This document shows, in pieces, positions 43,325-51,486 of a stretch of DNA of 64,000 nt. Origin of the DNA: Amycolatopsis benzoatilytica AK 16/65 (GTDB lineage Bacteria; Actinomycetota; Actinomycetes; Mycobacteriales; Pseudonocardiaceae); assembly GCF_000383915.1 (NCBI RefSeq), contig NZ_KB912942.1, forward strand, positions 7,382,388-7,446,387, written 5' to 3'. Numbering within the stretch: the first letter of the stretch is position 1; the number at the start of each line of letters is the position of its first letter. Made by a program: the position numbers and the translations under genes. The notes beneath the pieces are model-generated. The model did no database searches, was not told the origin of the DNA, and saw only the letters and a program-made list of their open reading frames with translations.

Positions 43325-44203
43325 ACGACGCTCGCCGATTACCCGAAGATCGCCGCCGGCAAGGTCCGGGACCTGTACGCGGTCGGAGACGACCACCTGC
43401 TCCTCGTGACCTCAGACCGCATCTCCGCCTACGACTTCGTGCTGGACACGCCGATCCCCGACAAGGGCCGCGTGCTCACGGCGATGAGCGTGTTCTGGTT
43501 CGAACAGCTGTCGGACCTGGTCTCGAACCATCTCGTCGCGTACGACGACGCGCGCATCCCCGCGGAGGTGCGCGGGCGCGCGCTGCTCGTACGCAGGCTC
43601 GAAATGCTTCCGGTCGAAGCTGTCGCGCGCGGGTACCTCACCGGCTCCGGGTACGCGGACTACCGGCGTACGGGGGCAGTGTGCGGTGTCGAGCTGCCTG
43701 CGGGCTTGGTCGAGGCATCGAAGCTGCCTTCGCCGATCTTCACGCCCGCGACGAAGGCCGCGATCGGCGAGCACGACGAGAACGTGTCGTTCGACGCCGT
43801 GGTCGCGACGATCGGCGCGAAGCGCGCGGAGGAAGTACGCGAGGCGACGCTCGCCATCTACCGCCGCGGTGCGGAACTGGCGGCGGAACGCGGAATCCTG
43901 CTCGCGGACACGAAGCTGGAGTTCGGGGTGGACGAGACGGGCGCGCTGGTGCTGGCGGACGAGGTGCTGACGCCGGATTCGTCGCGGTACTGGCCGGCGG
44001 ACGGATACGAGGCGGGAAGGACGCAGCCGTCGTTCGACAAGCAGTACGTGCGCGATTGGCTGACCGGGCCGGAGTCTGGATGGGACCGCGCGTCGAACGA
44101 ACAGCCGCCGCCGTTGCCGGAGGAAGTGGTGGAGGCGACGAGGAAGCGGTACGTGGAGGCGTACGAGCGGATGACGGGGTTGTCGCTGAAGGAGTGGCTG
44201 TAG
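43322..44203 (+). CDS. purC: SAICAR synthetase
   Basis: 293-residue phosphoribosylaminoimidazole-succinocarboxamide synthase, ATP-dependent ligation of aspartate to CAIR. Visible signatures: [109 protein letters not shown], and [11 protein letters not shown]. Its length matches the ~290-300-residue type. GTG 43322 lies 6 nt after a TANNNT -10 box. Its product is the substrate of PurB, also encoded in the window. Confidence 0.97.
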   Translation: MTTLADYPKIAAGKVRDLYAVGDDHLLLVTSDRISAYDFVLDTPIPDKGRVLTAMSVFWFEQLSDLVSNHLVAYDDARIPAEVRGRALLVRRLEMLPVEAVARGYLTGSGYADYRRTGAVCGVELPAGLVEASKLPSPIFTPATKAAIGEHDENVSFDAVVATIGAKRAEEVREATLAIYRRGAELAAERGILLADTKLEFGVDETGALVLADEVLTPDSSRYWPADGYEAGRTQPSFDKQYVRDWLTGPESGWDRASNEQPPPLPEEVVEATRKRYVEAYERMTGLSLKEWL

Positions 44204-44273
44204 GGAGGTAGCCGGCGAAGGCCCGGCCGAGGCCCCCAGGGAGAGAACCCCGAAAACTGTCAGCACCCCGTGA

Positions 44274-44288
44274 CAGACTGCAACCATG
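44274..44288 (+). promoter_or_regulatory. -10-like box before the second XRE-DUF5753 gene
   Basis: CAGACT (44274-44279), 6 nt, then ATG at 44286. A GTGACA hexamer overlaps it (44270-44275); a GTGACA also lies just upstream of the first XRE-DUF5753 gene (4401-4406). Confidence 0.3.
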
Positions 44289-45089
44289 ACCACACCGTAC
44301 GCAACACCGCGCGCGAGGGCGTTGGGCCTGGAGCTACGCGCGGCACGGGAGAGAAGAAGCCTGGGTGTAAGAGAGCTGGCCCGGTTGCTGGGGATGACGC
44401 CCGGCTTCGTGACGAACTGGGAACGAGGACTGCGGCTGCCGAAGCCGGAGGACATAGGGGCGGTACTGGCGCACTGCCGGGTGATCGGTGCGGACCGCAG
44501 GCGAATAGTGGAGATGGCGCGCGGAGCGCGAGAGCAGGACTGGATAGACAGCGGCGGAGAAGAGCCGTACCTGGAGTGGGAGCGCACAGCGGAGGCAGTG
44601 TTCGGCTGGGAGCCGGAAGTGGTGCCGCCGCTGTTGCAGACGAGCGCGTACGCGCGCGAGCTGCTGTACGCGCAGTACGCCGACGAGGTGGAGTCGCGGG
44701 TGGCCGGGAGGCTGGCCCGCCGTACGGTGCTCGAATCGGGAGTGCGGTGCGTGCTGGTGCTGGGAGAAGCGGCGCTGCGCAAGAGGGTCGGCGGCGCGCA
44801 GGTGATGACGGAGCAGCTGCGACACCTGCGCGCGGCAGTAACGGACGCCCGGGCCGACGTGCGCGTGGTCCCCGCGGGACGGCGGCCGGACCTAGGCCGG
44901 GCGTTCACGATCTTCGACTTCGCGGACCTGCCATCGATCGTCCACGAGCGGCTGCTGCGGGAGAGCGCGAGCAGCTCGAGTCCGGCGCGGGTGGCGAAGT
45001 ATCGCGAGGTAGCCGGGATGCTGCTCGAAGTGGCACTGCCGAAGGCCGGAACGGAAGCCCTGCTGGACTCCGTGCTCCGGGGAAGGTAG
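44286..45089 (+). CDS. XRE-family regulator with DUF5753 domain (second copy)
   Basis: 267 residues. Helix-turn-helix LGLELRAARERRSLGVRELARLLGMTPGFVTNWERGLRLPKPEDIGAVLA is followed by DUF5753 (FGWEPEVVPPLLQTSAYARELLYAQY, CVLVLGEAALRKRVGG, DVRVVPAGRRPDLGRAFTIFDF). It is a paralogue of the gene at 4437, slightly shorter at the C-terminus. As with that copy, no DUF397 partner gene follows. Local codon use is rich in GCG, GTA and AGG-type codons and looks slightly different from neighbours. It ends just before two hairpins. Confidence 0.85.
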   Translation: MTTPYATPRARALGLELRAARERRSLGVRELARLLGMTPGFVTNWERGLRLPKPEDIGAVLAHCRVIGADRRRIVEMARGAREQDWIDSGGEEPYLEWERTAEAVFGWEPEVVPPLLQTSAYARELLYAQYADEVESRVAGRLARRTVLESGVRCVLVLGEAALRKRVGGAQVMTEQLRHLRAAVTDARADVRVVPAGRRPDLGRAFTIFDFADLPSIVHERLLRESASSSSPARVAKYREVAGMLLEVALPKAGTEALLDSVLRGR

Positions 45090-45119
45090 CTGTGTTGATT
45101 GCCCCGGCTGTGTTTGATT

Positions 45120-45138
45120 GCCCCGGCTCCGCCGGGGC
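45120..45138 (+). terminator. Terminator hairpin after the second XRE gene
   Basis: GCCCCGGC (45120-45127) and GCCGGGGC (45131-45138) are perfect 8-bp arms with a 3-nt loop. The preceding ~35 bp contain a short tandem duplication of TTGATTGCCCCGGCT-like sequence. A TTTT follows 13 nt later. Confidence 0.5.
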
Positions 45139-45156
45139 GGGCGGGAGCGCTTTTAA

Positions 45157-45224
45157 GTCGGCGTCTGGAGGGAGCGGCGCGCCCGGCCGGGGGGCCGGTC
45201 ACGCCGCTCCCTCCAGACGCCGAC
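45157..45224. repeat. Perfect 23-bp inverted repeat
   Basis: Arms 45157-45179 (starting GTCGGCGTCTGGAGGG) and 45202-45224 are exact complements, with a 22-nt loop that is itself GC-palindromic. It lies in the non-coding gap 45090-45329 between the XRE and FMN-reductase genes. It is unrelated to the 51-bp family. Confidence 0.85.
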
Positions 45225-45329
45225 GCGATCCCGCGGCTTGGGCGGGGGGAAGGGTGGCGGGGCGGTGGGGTGGGGTGGCGTGGGGGGCGGAAATGCGGCT
45301 GGGTGCGTTTCTGCTGGCACACTGGCGGT

Positions 45330-45860
45330 GTGCTTCTCCTCATCAGCGGCAGTTTGCGGGCTGGATCGGTCAACGCTGCTGTCATCGCGACTGCTGCCGG
45401 GTTCGCCCCGTCCGCTGTGTACGGCGGAATGGCGGGCCTGCCGCACTTCAATCCGGATCTTGATCGGGATCCGTTGGCTGGTGAGGTCGCCGCGTTGCGC
45501 GGGGCGATCGCCGCGGCGGACGGGGTGCTGTTCTGCACTCCGGAGTACGCGGGCGGGCTGCCGGGGGCGTTCAAGAACGTGCTCGACTGGACGATCGGCG
45601 GCGGGGAGATGTACGGCAAGCCGGTGGCGTGGATCAACGCGTCCTCGGTCGCCGCGCCGACTGGCGGCGCGGATGCGCATGAGTCGCTGCGGAAAACCTT
45701 GACGTACGCGGGAACCCGCATTGTCGACGAGGCTTGTGCGCGGATTCCGATTCCTCGGCACGCGGTCGAGGACGGGGCGCTCATCGACCCCGATCTGCGA
45801 GGTCGGGTCGCGGTCGCGGTGCGGCGCCTGGTCGAGGCGGCGAAACCCGCTACCCCGTGA
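45330..45860 (+). CDS. NADPH-dependent FMN reductase family protein
   Basis: 176-residue flavodoxin-fold reductase. LLLISGSLRAGSVNAAVI is the N-terminal phosphate-binding loop, and GVLFCTPEYAGGLPGAFKNVLDWTIGGGEMYGKPVAWINAS is the classic FMN-binding and family signature. It transfers electrons from NADPH to FMN, quinones or related acceptors in the cytosol. GTG 45330 gives the standard start (M)LLLISGSLR; there is no strong ribosome site, and the preceding stretch is G-rich. The role here is not defined by neighbours. Confidence 0.88.
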   Translation: MLLLISGSLRAGSVNAAVIATAAGFAPSAVYGGMAGLPHFNPDLDRDPLAGEVAALRGAIAAADGVLFCTPEYAGGLPGAFKNVLDWTIGGGEMYGKPVAWINASSVAAPTGGADAHESLRKTLTYAGTRIVDEACARIPIPRHAVEDGALIDPDLRGRVAVAVRRLVEAAKPATP

Positions 45861-46041
45861 GGCGGTGCGTCCAGCGGAGAACGCTGTCCCGGCAAGCCTC
45901 AGCCAGCACCCCGGCGATCGGCGTTGTCGCGCATGTCGGTAAGGCTGCCTGGCGGGCAAGGTAACTGTCCGCCGCATAAGTCTCACGCGTAGTTCACGGA
46001 GGCGTCAGGCGGTCGCCACACGGCTGCGGCGCAATGGAGGC

Positions 46042-46740
46042 GTGGATGCTCGCCTGCTGGTCTCGTTGTCCGGGGTCACTACGCGCACGCTGCACCGTGG
46101 TGCGCATCTGGCGGCCGAACTCGAACGCCGTCACGTCCCGCTCTCGATCCTGCATGTAGCGCGCACTGAGGACGGACCTGTGACGGCCTGGGTCCGTACG
46201 CGCGCCGAAGCAGGCGACTCCGTGTTGCTCAACGGCTACGACCACCGCGTCACGCCGACGCATCGCGCGGTGCACCTGGGGCGTAAGGCGGAGTTCGCGG
46301 CGCTCCCTGCGCATGAAGCGCGCCTGAGGCTCATCGCGGCGAAGGCGGCGCTCGACGCTACCGGTGTGGCTGTCGACGGCTTCGCGCCTCCGCGCTGGCT
46401 CGCGTCCGCTGGCACAGTGCAGGCACTGCGCGAGCACGGCTTCACGTTGTGCGCCGACCAGGCCGCTGTCCGCGACTTGGTGACCGGCGAAATCCGGCGC
46501 GCGCGGGTACAGGAGTTCTCGAGCCAGTCGCAGCGTACGGAGACGGTTCGCTGCTTCGCGCTGATCCTCGCGACTGCGCGCGCGGCCAGGCGCGGTGGAC
46601 TCGTACGGCTCGGCATCGACGCTGCCGACCTGAGTCGGCCTGGCCTGAGGCAGGCACTGCTGGACGCGGTCGATGTCGCGCTGGAAAACCGCGCCTTCGG
46701 CAGCACGTACGGCTCGCTGCGGCACACCGCGGCGGCGTAG
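46042..46740 (+). CDS. DUF2334 / polysaccharide-deacetylase-like protein, degenerate
   Basis: 232 residues. The order of elements matches DUF2334: an N-terminal strand LLVSLSGVTTRTLHRGAHLAAELERRHVPLSILHV, then AEAGDSVLLNGYDHRV, then FAPPRWLASAGTVQALREHGF. In active relatives the first strand ends in S-I-H-D and the second motif is H-G-Y-x-H, which bind the metal. Here they are S-L-S-G (8-11) and N-G-Y-D-H (64-68), so at least three ligands are missing. It is likely a non-catalytic glycan-binding or inactive copy. GTG 46042 has TGGAGG close upstream. The gap 45861-46041 shows nothing else. Confidence 0.7.
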   Translation: MDARLLVSLSGVTTRTLHRGAHLAAELERRHVPLSILHVARTEDGPVTAWVRTRAEAGDSVLLNGYDHRVTPTHRAVHLGRKAEFAALPAHEARLRLIAAKAALDATGVAVDGFAPPRWLASAGTVQALREHGFTLCADQAAVRDLVTGEIRRARVQEFSSQSQRTETVRCFALILATARAARRGGLVRLGIDAADLSRPGLRQALLDAVDVALENRAFGSTYGSLRHTAAA

Positions 46741-46829
46741 CGGCCACCCGAGAAGAATCCTTTCGAGGACCTACCGCCTCTAGTTGAGGTGTCGGCCATC
46801 CCGGCCGGCACGCCATACTGGAGGTCGAA

Positions 46830-46916
46830 GTGATTGTTGCCGGAATCGTCGTGGTCGCCTTGCTCGCTTGCACCTGCGCGGTCGCGCTGCGTCGGCGGAG
46901 CCGGTCCCGTGGCTGA
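46830..46916 (+). CDS. 28-residue membrane peptide upstream of the ECF sigma factor
   Basis: MIVAGIVVVALLACTCAVALRRRSRSRG: one transmembrane helix with a Cys-x-Cys near its end and a strongly basic tail. GGAGG lies 5 nt before GTG 46830, and the stop overlaps the sigma-factor start by 8 nt. Coupling and a good ribosome site make it likely to be translated. Confidence 0.6.
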   Translation: MIVAGIVVVALLACTCAVALRRRSRSRG

Positions 46917-47439
46917 CTGGGCGAGCGAGAAGCTGGTTGACGCGGCCGTCGGCGGCGATGCCGAATCGATCGCCGCGCTGGTGTCCGGTTCTTATCCGCA
47001 TGTGCGGCGGTTCGCGCACAGCCTGTGCGCCACCCAGGAAGACGCCGAGGATGCCGCGCAAGAAGCGTTGATCGTGCTCTACCGCAAGATCGGCACGCTT
47101 CGCGCGTCCGGTGCGCTGGCGGCGTGGATGTTCCGCATCGTCCGGCACGAATGCCTGCGCCGCGTCCGGCTGATCCGGTGGCGTCCGGAGCTGCCTTCCG
47201 CTGTGCCGTCAGCGGAAGACGCCGTGCTGCAGCGGCTCGAAGCCGAACGGATCGCGGCCGCGATCGCGGCGTTGCCGCCGGATCAACGGCAGGTCTTGAT
47301 CATGCGGGACATCCAGGCCCACCCCGGGCGCATGGTGGCCGATGTCCTCGGCCTGAGCGTCGCCGCGATGAAATCCCGGCTGCACCGTGCCCGCGCGGCC
47401 ATGCGGGACCACTTGACCTGTGGAAAGGAGCCGCGATGA
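46909..47439 (+). CDS. ECF RNA polymerase sigma factor
   Basis: 176 residues. Region 2: LVSGSYPHVRRFAHSLCATQEDAEDAAQEALIVLYRKIGTLRASGALAAWMFRIVRHECLRRVR. Region 4: AIAALPPDQRQVLIMRDIQAHPGRMVADVLGLSVAAMKSRLHRARAAMRDHL. This is a typical ECF factor directing a stress or envelope regulon. It overlaps a 28-residue membrane peptide gene at its 5' end (8 nt) and a Cys-rich membrane protein gene at its 3' end (ATGA). The 3' partner is the best candidate for an anti-sigma factor or sensor. Confidence 0.92.
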   Translation: MADWASEKLVDAAVGGDAESIAALVSGSYPHVRRFAHSLCATQEDAEDAAQEALIVLYRKIGTLRASGALAAWMFRIVRHECLRRVRLIRWRPELPSAVPSAEDAVLQRLEAERIAAAIAALPPDQRQVLIMRDIQAHPGRMVADVLGLSVAAMKSRLHRARAAMRDHLTCGKEPR

Positions 47440-47684
47440 ACGACCATGGCACTTCCGTGCCGCGCCACCTGCTCCGCGGCCTGCTCGGATTCGGTGCGCT
47501 GGCCGCCGCCTTCGCGCTGCTCCCGGCGTTCGGCCCGGTCGGCCTGCTGCTCGCACCGGCCGGGCTGATCGCCCTGCGTGGCTGTCCGACCTGCTGGTTC
47601 GTCGAGTTGGCGGCGACGATCTCGGCAGGCCGGCTCCGCCGCGAATGCGTCGACGGCCGATGCGAACTCGTCCGTCCGGACTGA
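47436..47684 (+). CDS. Cys-rich small membrane protein coupled to the ECF sigma factor
   Basis: 82 residues: basic N-terminus, one long or two short membrane helices (LLRGLLGFGALAAAFALLPAFGPVGLLLAPAGLIAL), then a cytoplasmic-type tail with C50-P-T-C53 and C71-VDGR-C76. Two cysteine pairs suggest a metal site or redox switch. The start overlaps the sigma-factor stop in ATGA. It lacks the HxxxCxxC zinc anti-sigma signature, so anti-sigma function is inferred from coupling only. Confidence 0.75.
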   Translation: MNDHGTSVPRHLLRGLLGFGALAAAFALLPAFGPVGLLLAPAGLIALRGCPTCWFVELAATISAGRLRRECVDGRCELVRPD

Positions 47685-47686
47685 GC

Positions 47687-48322
47687 TCAGAGCTCGGTCG
47701 AAACGCCTCGGTCGAGCACCTTCACCTCGGTGCCTTCCGGCGCGAGGTGCTGGAACATCCCGTACGCCATCGCCGGGTTGGCGAGGATTGCCTCGTGGAT
47801 CGGCACCGACCGGCGCGGCGCGACCGCGCGCAGGAAGTCCACCGCTTCGCCGAGCTTCAGCCACGGGGCGGCGGTGGGCAGGCCGAGCACGTCGACCTTT
47901 TGCTCGGGCACGAACAACGAGTCGCCCGGGTGGTAGAACGCGCCGTGGTCGATCAGGTAGCCGATGTTCGGGATCACCGGAATGTCGGCGTGGATCACCG
48001 CGTGCTCGCCACCGACGACCGACACCGCGGTGCCGCCGATCGTGAACGCGCTGCCCGGCTGGGCGACCTCGAACTCGAGGTGCAGGTTCTCGACCGTCTC
48101 GGCCGAGCCGGGGTCGACGATCAGCTTGGCGTCCGGGTTCGCGGCCAGGAGGGCCGGGAGGCGGTCGGCGTCCAGGTGGTCGAAGTGCTGGTGGGTGATC
48201 AGGACCGCGGACAGTTCACGCTCGGTCTCGAAGCCGGGCGAGAACGTGCCAGGGTCGATCAGGATGCGTTCGCTGGGGGTTTCGAGCAGTACGCAGGAAT
48301 GTCCGAAATGGACGATCCGCAT
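47687..48322 (-). CDS. MBL-fold metallo-hydrolase, UPF0173-like
   Basis: 211 residues. MRIVHFGHSCVLLETPSERILIDPG is the typical N-terminus of the beta-lactamase_2 branch; the metal site is LITHQHFDHLD (HxHxDH), with GGEHAVIH, YHPGDSLFVP and a late PIHEAIL supplying other ligands. Family members are zinc hydrolases of unknown substrates, sometimes RNase Z-like. It ends 2 nt from the convergent Cys-rich protein gene. The 328-bp gap after its start, up to 48650, holds only palindromic repeats and the ALDH leader. Confidence 0.9.
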   Translation of the reverse strand: MRIVHFGHSCVLLETPSERILIDPGTFSPGFETERELSAVLITHQHFDHLDADRLPALLAANPDAKLIVDPGSAETVENLHLEFEVAQPGSAFTIGGTAVSVVGGEHAVIHADIPVIPNIGYLIDHGAFYHPGDSLFVPEQKVDVLGLPTAAPWLKLGEAVDFLRAVAPRRSVPIHEAILANPAMAYGMFQHLAPEGTEVKVLDRGVSTEL

Positions 48323-48384
48323 AGGGGTCTCCTTGTTTGGTCGTTCGAGTTCACCTTACGCCCGGGGGTCCGCCGCCCGGATGG

Positions 48385-48415
48385 CCCGTGAACGGCTCCT
48401 TGAGGTCCTTGGTGG
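48385..48415. repeat. Half copy of the palindromic repeat
   Basis: CCCGTGAACGGCTCCTTGAGG followed by TCCTTGGTGG resembles only the left arm of the 51-bp family; a full copy begins immediately after it at 48416. Confidence 0.6.
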
Positions 48416-48469
48416 CCCGTGAAGGACTCCTTCAGGGACTTGGATTCCGTGAAGGGGCCCTTGACGGAC
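48416..48469. repeat. Palindromic repeat, copy 4
   Basis: CCCGTGAAGGACTCC... to ...GGGGCCCTTGACGGAC, arms with a few mismatches. Unlike the others it lies between divergent genes (MBL hydrolase and ALDH), so it cannot serve as a terminator for either. Confidence 0.85.
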
Positions 48470-48650
48470 GCTGCTCGGACGCTGCTCGGGCGGGCGGGCG
48501 GGGGCAGGCGGTGCGTGCGGCGATGCCGGACCGATCGAGGACTTTCCGCCTCCCCGCTCGGGTGCCATGCTGGCCAGAGCCCGGGCAGCTGTTGGCAGTA
48601 CGCCAGCAACCTCGTAGCCTGGGGGGTGAACCGAAGACGGGGAGACGCCG

Positions 48651-50147
48651 ATGACCGCGGTCCAGCCGAAGCCGACGCACGTCGGTGAGACGTTCGATTC
48701 GCTCAGCCCGGCCACTGACGAGGTGGTCGGCACCTACCCGGTGAACACGGCCGAGGAGGTCAGCGCGGCAGTCGAGCGCGCCCGGGCGGCCGCGCGCTGG
48801 TGGGCCGACCTCGGCTTCGCCGGCCGCGCCGAGCGGCTGCAGCGCTGGAAGGGCGTGCTGACCCGGCGGCTGCCGCAGCTGTGTCAGGTCGTGCGGGACG
48901 AGACCGGCAAGCCGATCGCGGACGCGCAGCTGGAGAGCGTGCTGGCGATCGAGCACATCGCGTGGGCGGCTAAGAACGCCCGCAAGATCCTCGGCAAGCA
49001 TCGCCGTTCGTCCGGTCTGCTGATGGCCAACCAGGCCGCGACCGTCGAATACGTGCCGCTGGGCGTCGTCGGCGTGATCGGGCCGTGGAACTACCCGGTG
49101 TTCACCCCGCTGGGCTCGATCGCGTACGCGCTGGCCGCGGGCAACGCCGTCGTCTTCAAGCCCAGCGAGTACACCCCCGGCGTCGGCAAGTGGCTGGTCG
49201 ACGCGTTCGCCGAGATCGTGCCCGAGCAGCCGGTCCTGCAGCTGATCACCGGCTTCGGCGAGACCGGTGCCGCGTTGGTCGGCTCCGGCGTGGACAAGAT
49301 CGCGTTCACCGGCTCCGCGGCCACCGGGAAGAAGATCATGGCCGCCGCCGCGAACACGCTCACGCCGGTCGTGATCGAGGCCGGCGGCAAGGACGCGCTG
49401 CTGGTCGACACCGACGCGGACCTCGAAGCGGCTGCCGACGCCACCGTCTGGGGTGCGTTCTCCAACTCCGGTCAGACCTGCATCGGCGTCGAGCGGGTCT
49501 ACGTCCACGAACGCGTGGCTGACGAATTCGTCGCGAAGGTCGTCGAGAAGGCGAAGGACGTGCGCGCCGGCTCCGACGAGGATGCCCAGTACGGCCCGAT
49601 CACCATGCCCTCGCAGCTCGCGGTGATCCGCCGGCACATCGCCGACGCCATCGAGCGCGGCGGGAAAGCGGTGGTCGGCGGAGTGGAAAGCGTCGGCGAC
49701 CGGTACGTTCAGCCGACCGTTCTGGTCGACGTTCCGGAAGACTCCGAGGCAGTGCGCGAGGAGACGTTCGGGCCGACGGTCACCATCGCCAAGGTCCGCG
49801 ACATGGACGAAGCGATCGAGAAGGCCAACGCGACCAAGTACGGCCTCGGCTCCACGGTGTTCTCCCGCTCGCGCGGCGCCGAACTGGCTGCCCGGCTGCG
49901 CGCGGGCATGACCTCGGTGAACGCGCCGCTGTCCTTCGCCGGCATCGCGTCGCTGCCGTTCGGCGGCGTCGGCGACTCCGGTTTCGGCCGGATCCACGGC
50001 CCCGAAGGGTTGCGTGAGTTCGCCCGGCCGAAGGCGGTGGCCCGGCAGCGGTTCACCGCTCCGCTCACGCTCACTTCCTTCTCCCGCAAGGAGTCGACCG
50101 ACGCACTGGTCGCCAAGCTGGTCACCATCCTGCACGGCAAGCGCTAA
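48651..50147 (+). CDS. Aldehyde dehydrogenase (succinate-semialdehyde DH-like)
   Basis: 498-residue NAD(P)+-dependent ALDH. PLGVVGVIGPWNYPVF and AGNAVVFKPSEYTP bind the cofactor, GSAATGKKIM is the Rossmann turn, VIEAGGKDALLVD contains the general-base Glu, and FSNSGQTCIGVERVYV the nucleophile Cys; EETFGPTV and FGGVGDSGFGRIHGPEGLREF close the family pattern. Succinic semialdehyde or a related aldehyde is the likeliest substrate. ATG 48651 follows GGGGAG, and a TAGCCT box lies about 30 nt upstream. The hydroxy-acid oxidase gene follows after 9 nt. Confidence 0.9.
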   Translation: MTAVQPKPTHVGETFDSLSPATDEVVGTYPVNTAEEVSAAVERARAAARWWADLGFAGRAERLQRWKGVLTRRLPQLCQVVRDETGKPIADAQLESVLAIEHIAWAAKNARKILGKHRRSSGLLMANQAATVEYVPLGVVGVIGPWNYPVFTPLGSIAYALAAGNAVVFKPSEYTPGVGKWLVDAFAEIVPEQPVLQLITGFGETGAALVGSGVDKIAFTGSAATGKKIMAAAANTLTPVVIEAGGKDALLVDTDADLEAAADATVWGAFSNSGQTCIGVERVYVHERVADEFVAKVVEKAKDVRAGSDEDAQYGPITMPSQLAVIRRHIADAIERGGKAVVGGVESVGDRYVQPTVLVDVPEDSEAVREETFGPTVTIAKVRDMDEAIEKANATKYGLGSTVFSRSRGAELAARLRAGMTSVNAPLSFAGIASLPFGGVGDSGFGRIHGPEGLREFARPKAVARQRFTAPLTLTSFSRKESTDALVAKLVTILHGKR

Positions 50148-50156
50148 AGGAGAACT

Positions 50157-51320
50157 GTGTCCGGCTTCGGCGATTTCCAGCACGAGATCTACTTCGCCGG
50201 GTTAGCGGGTCGGGTACCGGATTTGCCGATGGCGTACGCGGAGCTGGAATCCCGCGCGGCACAGGCGCTTCCGCCGTCCGTGCTGTCCTACGTGGCCGGT
50301 GGAGCGGGCGACGAGCGGACCCAGCGGGCGAACGTCGAGGCGTTCGAACGCTGGGGTCTGGTGCCGCGGATGTTCGTCGGGGCCAGCGCGCGCGACCTGT
50401 CGGTGGACCTGTTCGGCCTCAAGCTGCGATCACCGCTGTTCCTCGCACCGGTCGGAGTGATCGGCCTGTGCGCGCAGGACGGGCACGGCGACCTGGCGAC
50501 CGCCCGGGCCAGCGCGCGAACGGGCGTGCCGATGGTCGCGTCGACGCTGAGCGTCGATCCGATGGAGACGCTCGTCCCTGAACTGGGGGACACTCCGGGG
50601 TTCTTCCAGCTGTACACGCCGACCGACCGGGAACTCGCCGCATCGCTCGTGCGGCGTGCCGAAGCGGCGGGTTTCCGCGGCATCGTCGTCACGCTCGACA
50701 CCTGGGTCACCGGCTGGCGTCCGCGTGATCTGTCGACGGCGAACTTCCCGCAGCTTCGCGGGCATTGCCTGGCCAACTACTTCACCGACCCGGTGTTTCG
50801 GCAGCGGCTCGGCAAGTCTCCCGAGGACGACCCGGCGGCCGCCATCGGGTTGTGGGCGCAGCTCTTCGGCAACCCGCTGACCTGGGAAGACCTGCCCTGG
50901 CTGCGGTCTCTGACGAAACTGCCACTGCTGGTCAAAGGCATTCAGCATCCCGACGACGCGCGCCGCGCCATCGACGGCGGGGTCGACGGGATCTACTGCT
51001 CGAACCACGGCGGCCGGCAGGCCAACGGCGGTCTCCCGGCGCTCGACTGCCTGGCCGAAGTGGTCGACGCCGCGGACGGCACGCCAGTCCTGTTCGACTC
51101 CGGTGTCCGTTCCGGAGCCGACGTAGTCAAGGCGCTGGCCTTGGGCGCGACTGCGGTGGGTGTCGGCCGCCCGTATGCCTGGGGCTTGTCGCTGGCTGGC
51201 GAGGACGGCGTGGTCCATGTGCTGCGCACCTTGCTCGCTGAGGCCGACCTGATCATGGCGGTGGACGGCTATCCGACGCTGGCCCACCTCACTCGGGAAG
51301 CGCTGCGTCGGGTCGGGTAG
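50157..51320 (+). CDS. FMN-dependent alpha-hydroxy-acid oxidase (lactate 2-monooxygenase-like)
   Basis: 387 residues of the FMN alpha-hydroxy-acid dehydrogenase family. [37 protein letters not shown] carries FMN-contacting residues, [18 protein letters not shown] matches lactate monooxygenase better than glycolate oxidase, and the active site is [35 protein letters not shown] with the catalytic His. It would oxidise L-lactate or a related 2-hydroxy acid with O2. GTG 50157 has AAAGGAGAA upstream, beginning in the ALDH stop, so the two enzymes form one operon. Confidence 0.88.
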   Translation: MSGFGDFQHEIYFAGLAGRVPDLPMAYAELESRAAQALPPSVLSYVAGGAGDERTQRANVEAFERWGLVPRMFVGASARDLSVDLFGLKLRSPLFLAPVGVIGLCAQDGHGDLATARASARTGVPMVASTLSVDPMETLVPELGDTPGFFQLYTPTDRELAASLVRRAEAAGFRGIVVTLDTWVTGWRPRDLSTANFPQLRGHCLANYFTDPVFRQRLGKSPEDDPAAAIGLWAQLFGNPLTWEDLPWLRSLTKLPLLVKGIQHPDDARRAIDGGVDGIYCSNHGGRQANGGLPALDCLAEVVDAADGTPVLFDSGVRSGADVVKALALGATAVGVGRPYAWGLSLAGEDGVVHVLRTLLAEADLIMAVDGYPTLAHLTREALRRVG

Positions 51321-51486
51321 TCGCGAGACTCAGACGAACAGCTAGCCAATCATCTCCGGACCGTCGCCACTGGCGGAGAATCCACAGTGGACGCTGAGCT
51401 CGCGAAGTGCGGTTACCGGGAAGAGCGTTCGCGCTAGCCTCGCCCATCCGGCAGATCGACGACAGCGTGGTTACCATCGGCGTCGT

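Noticed and set aside
43412..45895. 827-codon open frame antisense to purC and the XRE gene
   Set aside because: Spans three real genes and hairpins, has Ser/Arg/Pro bias only and no recognisable domain.
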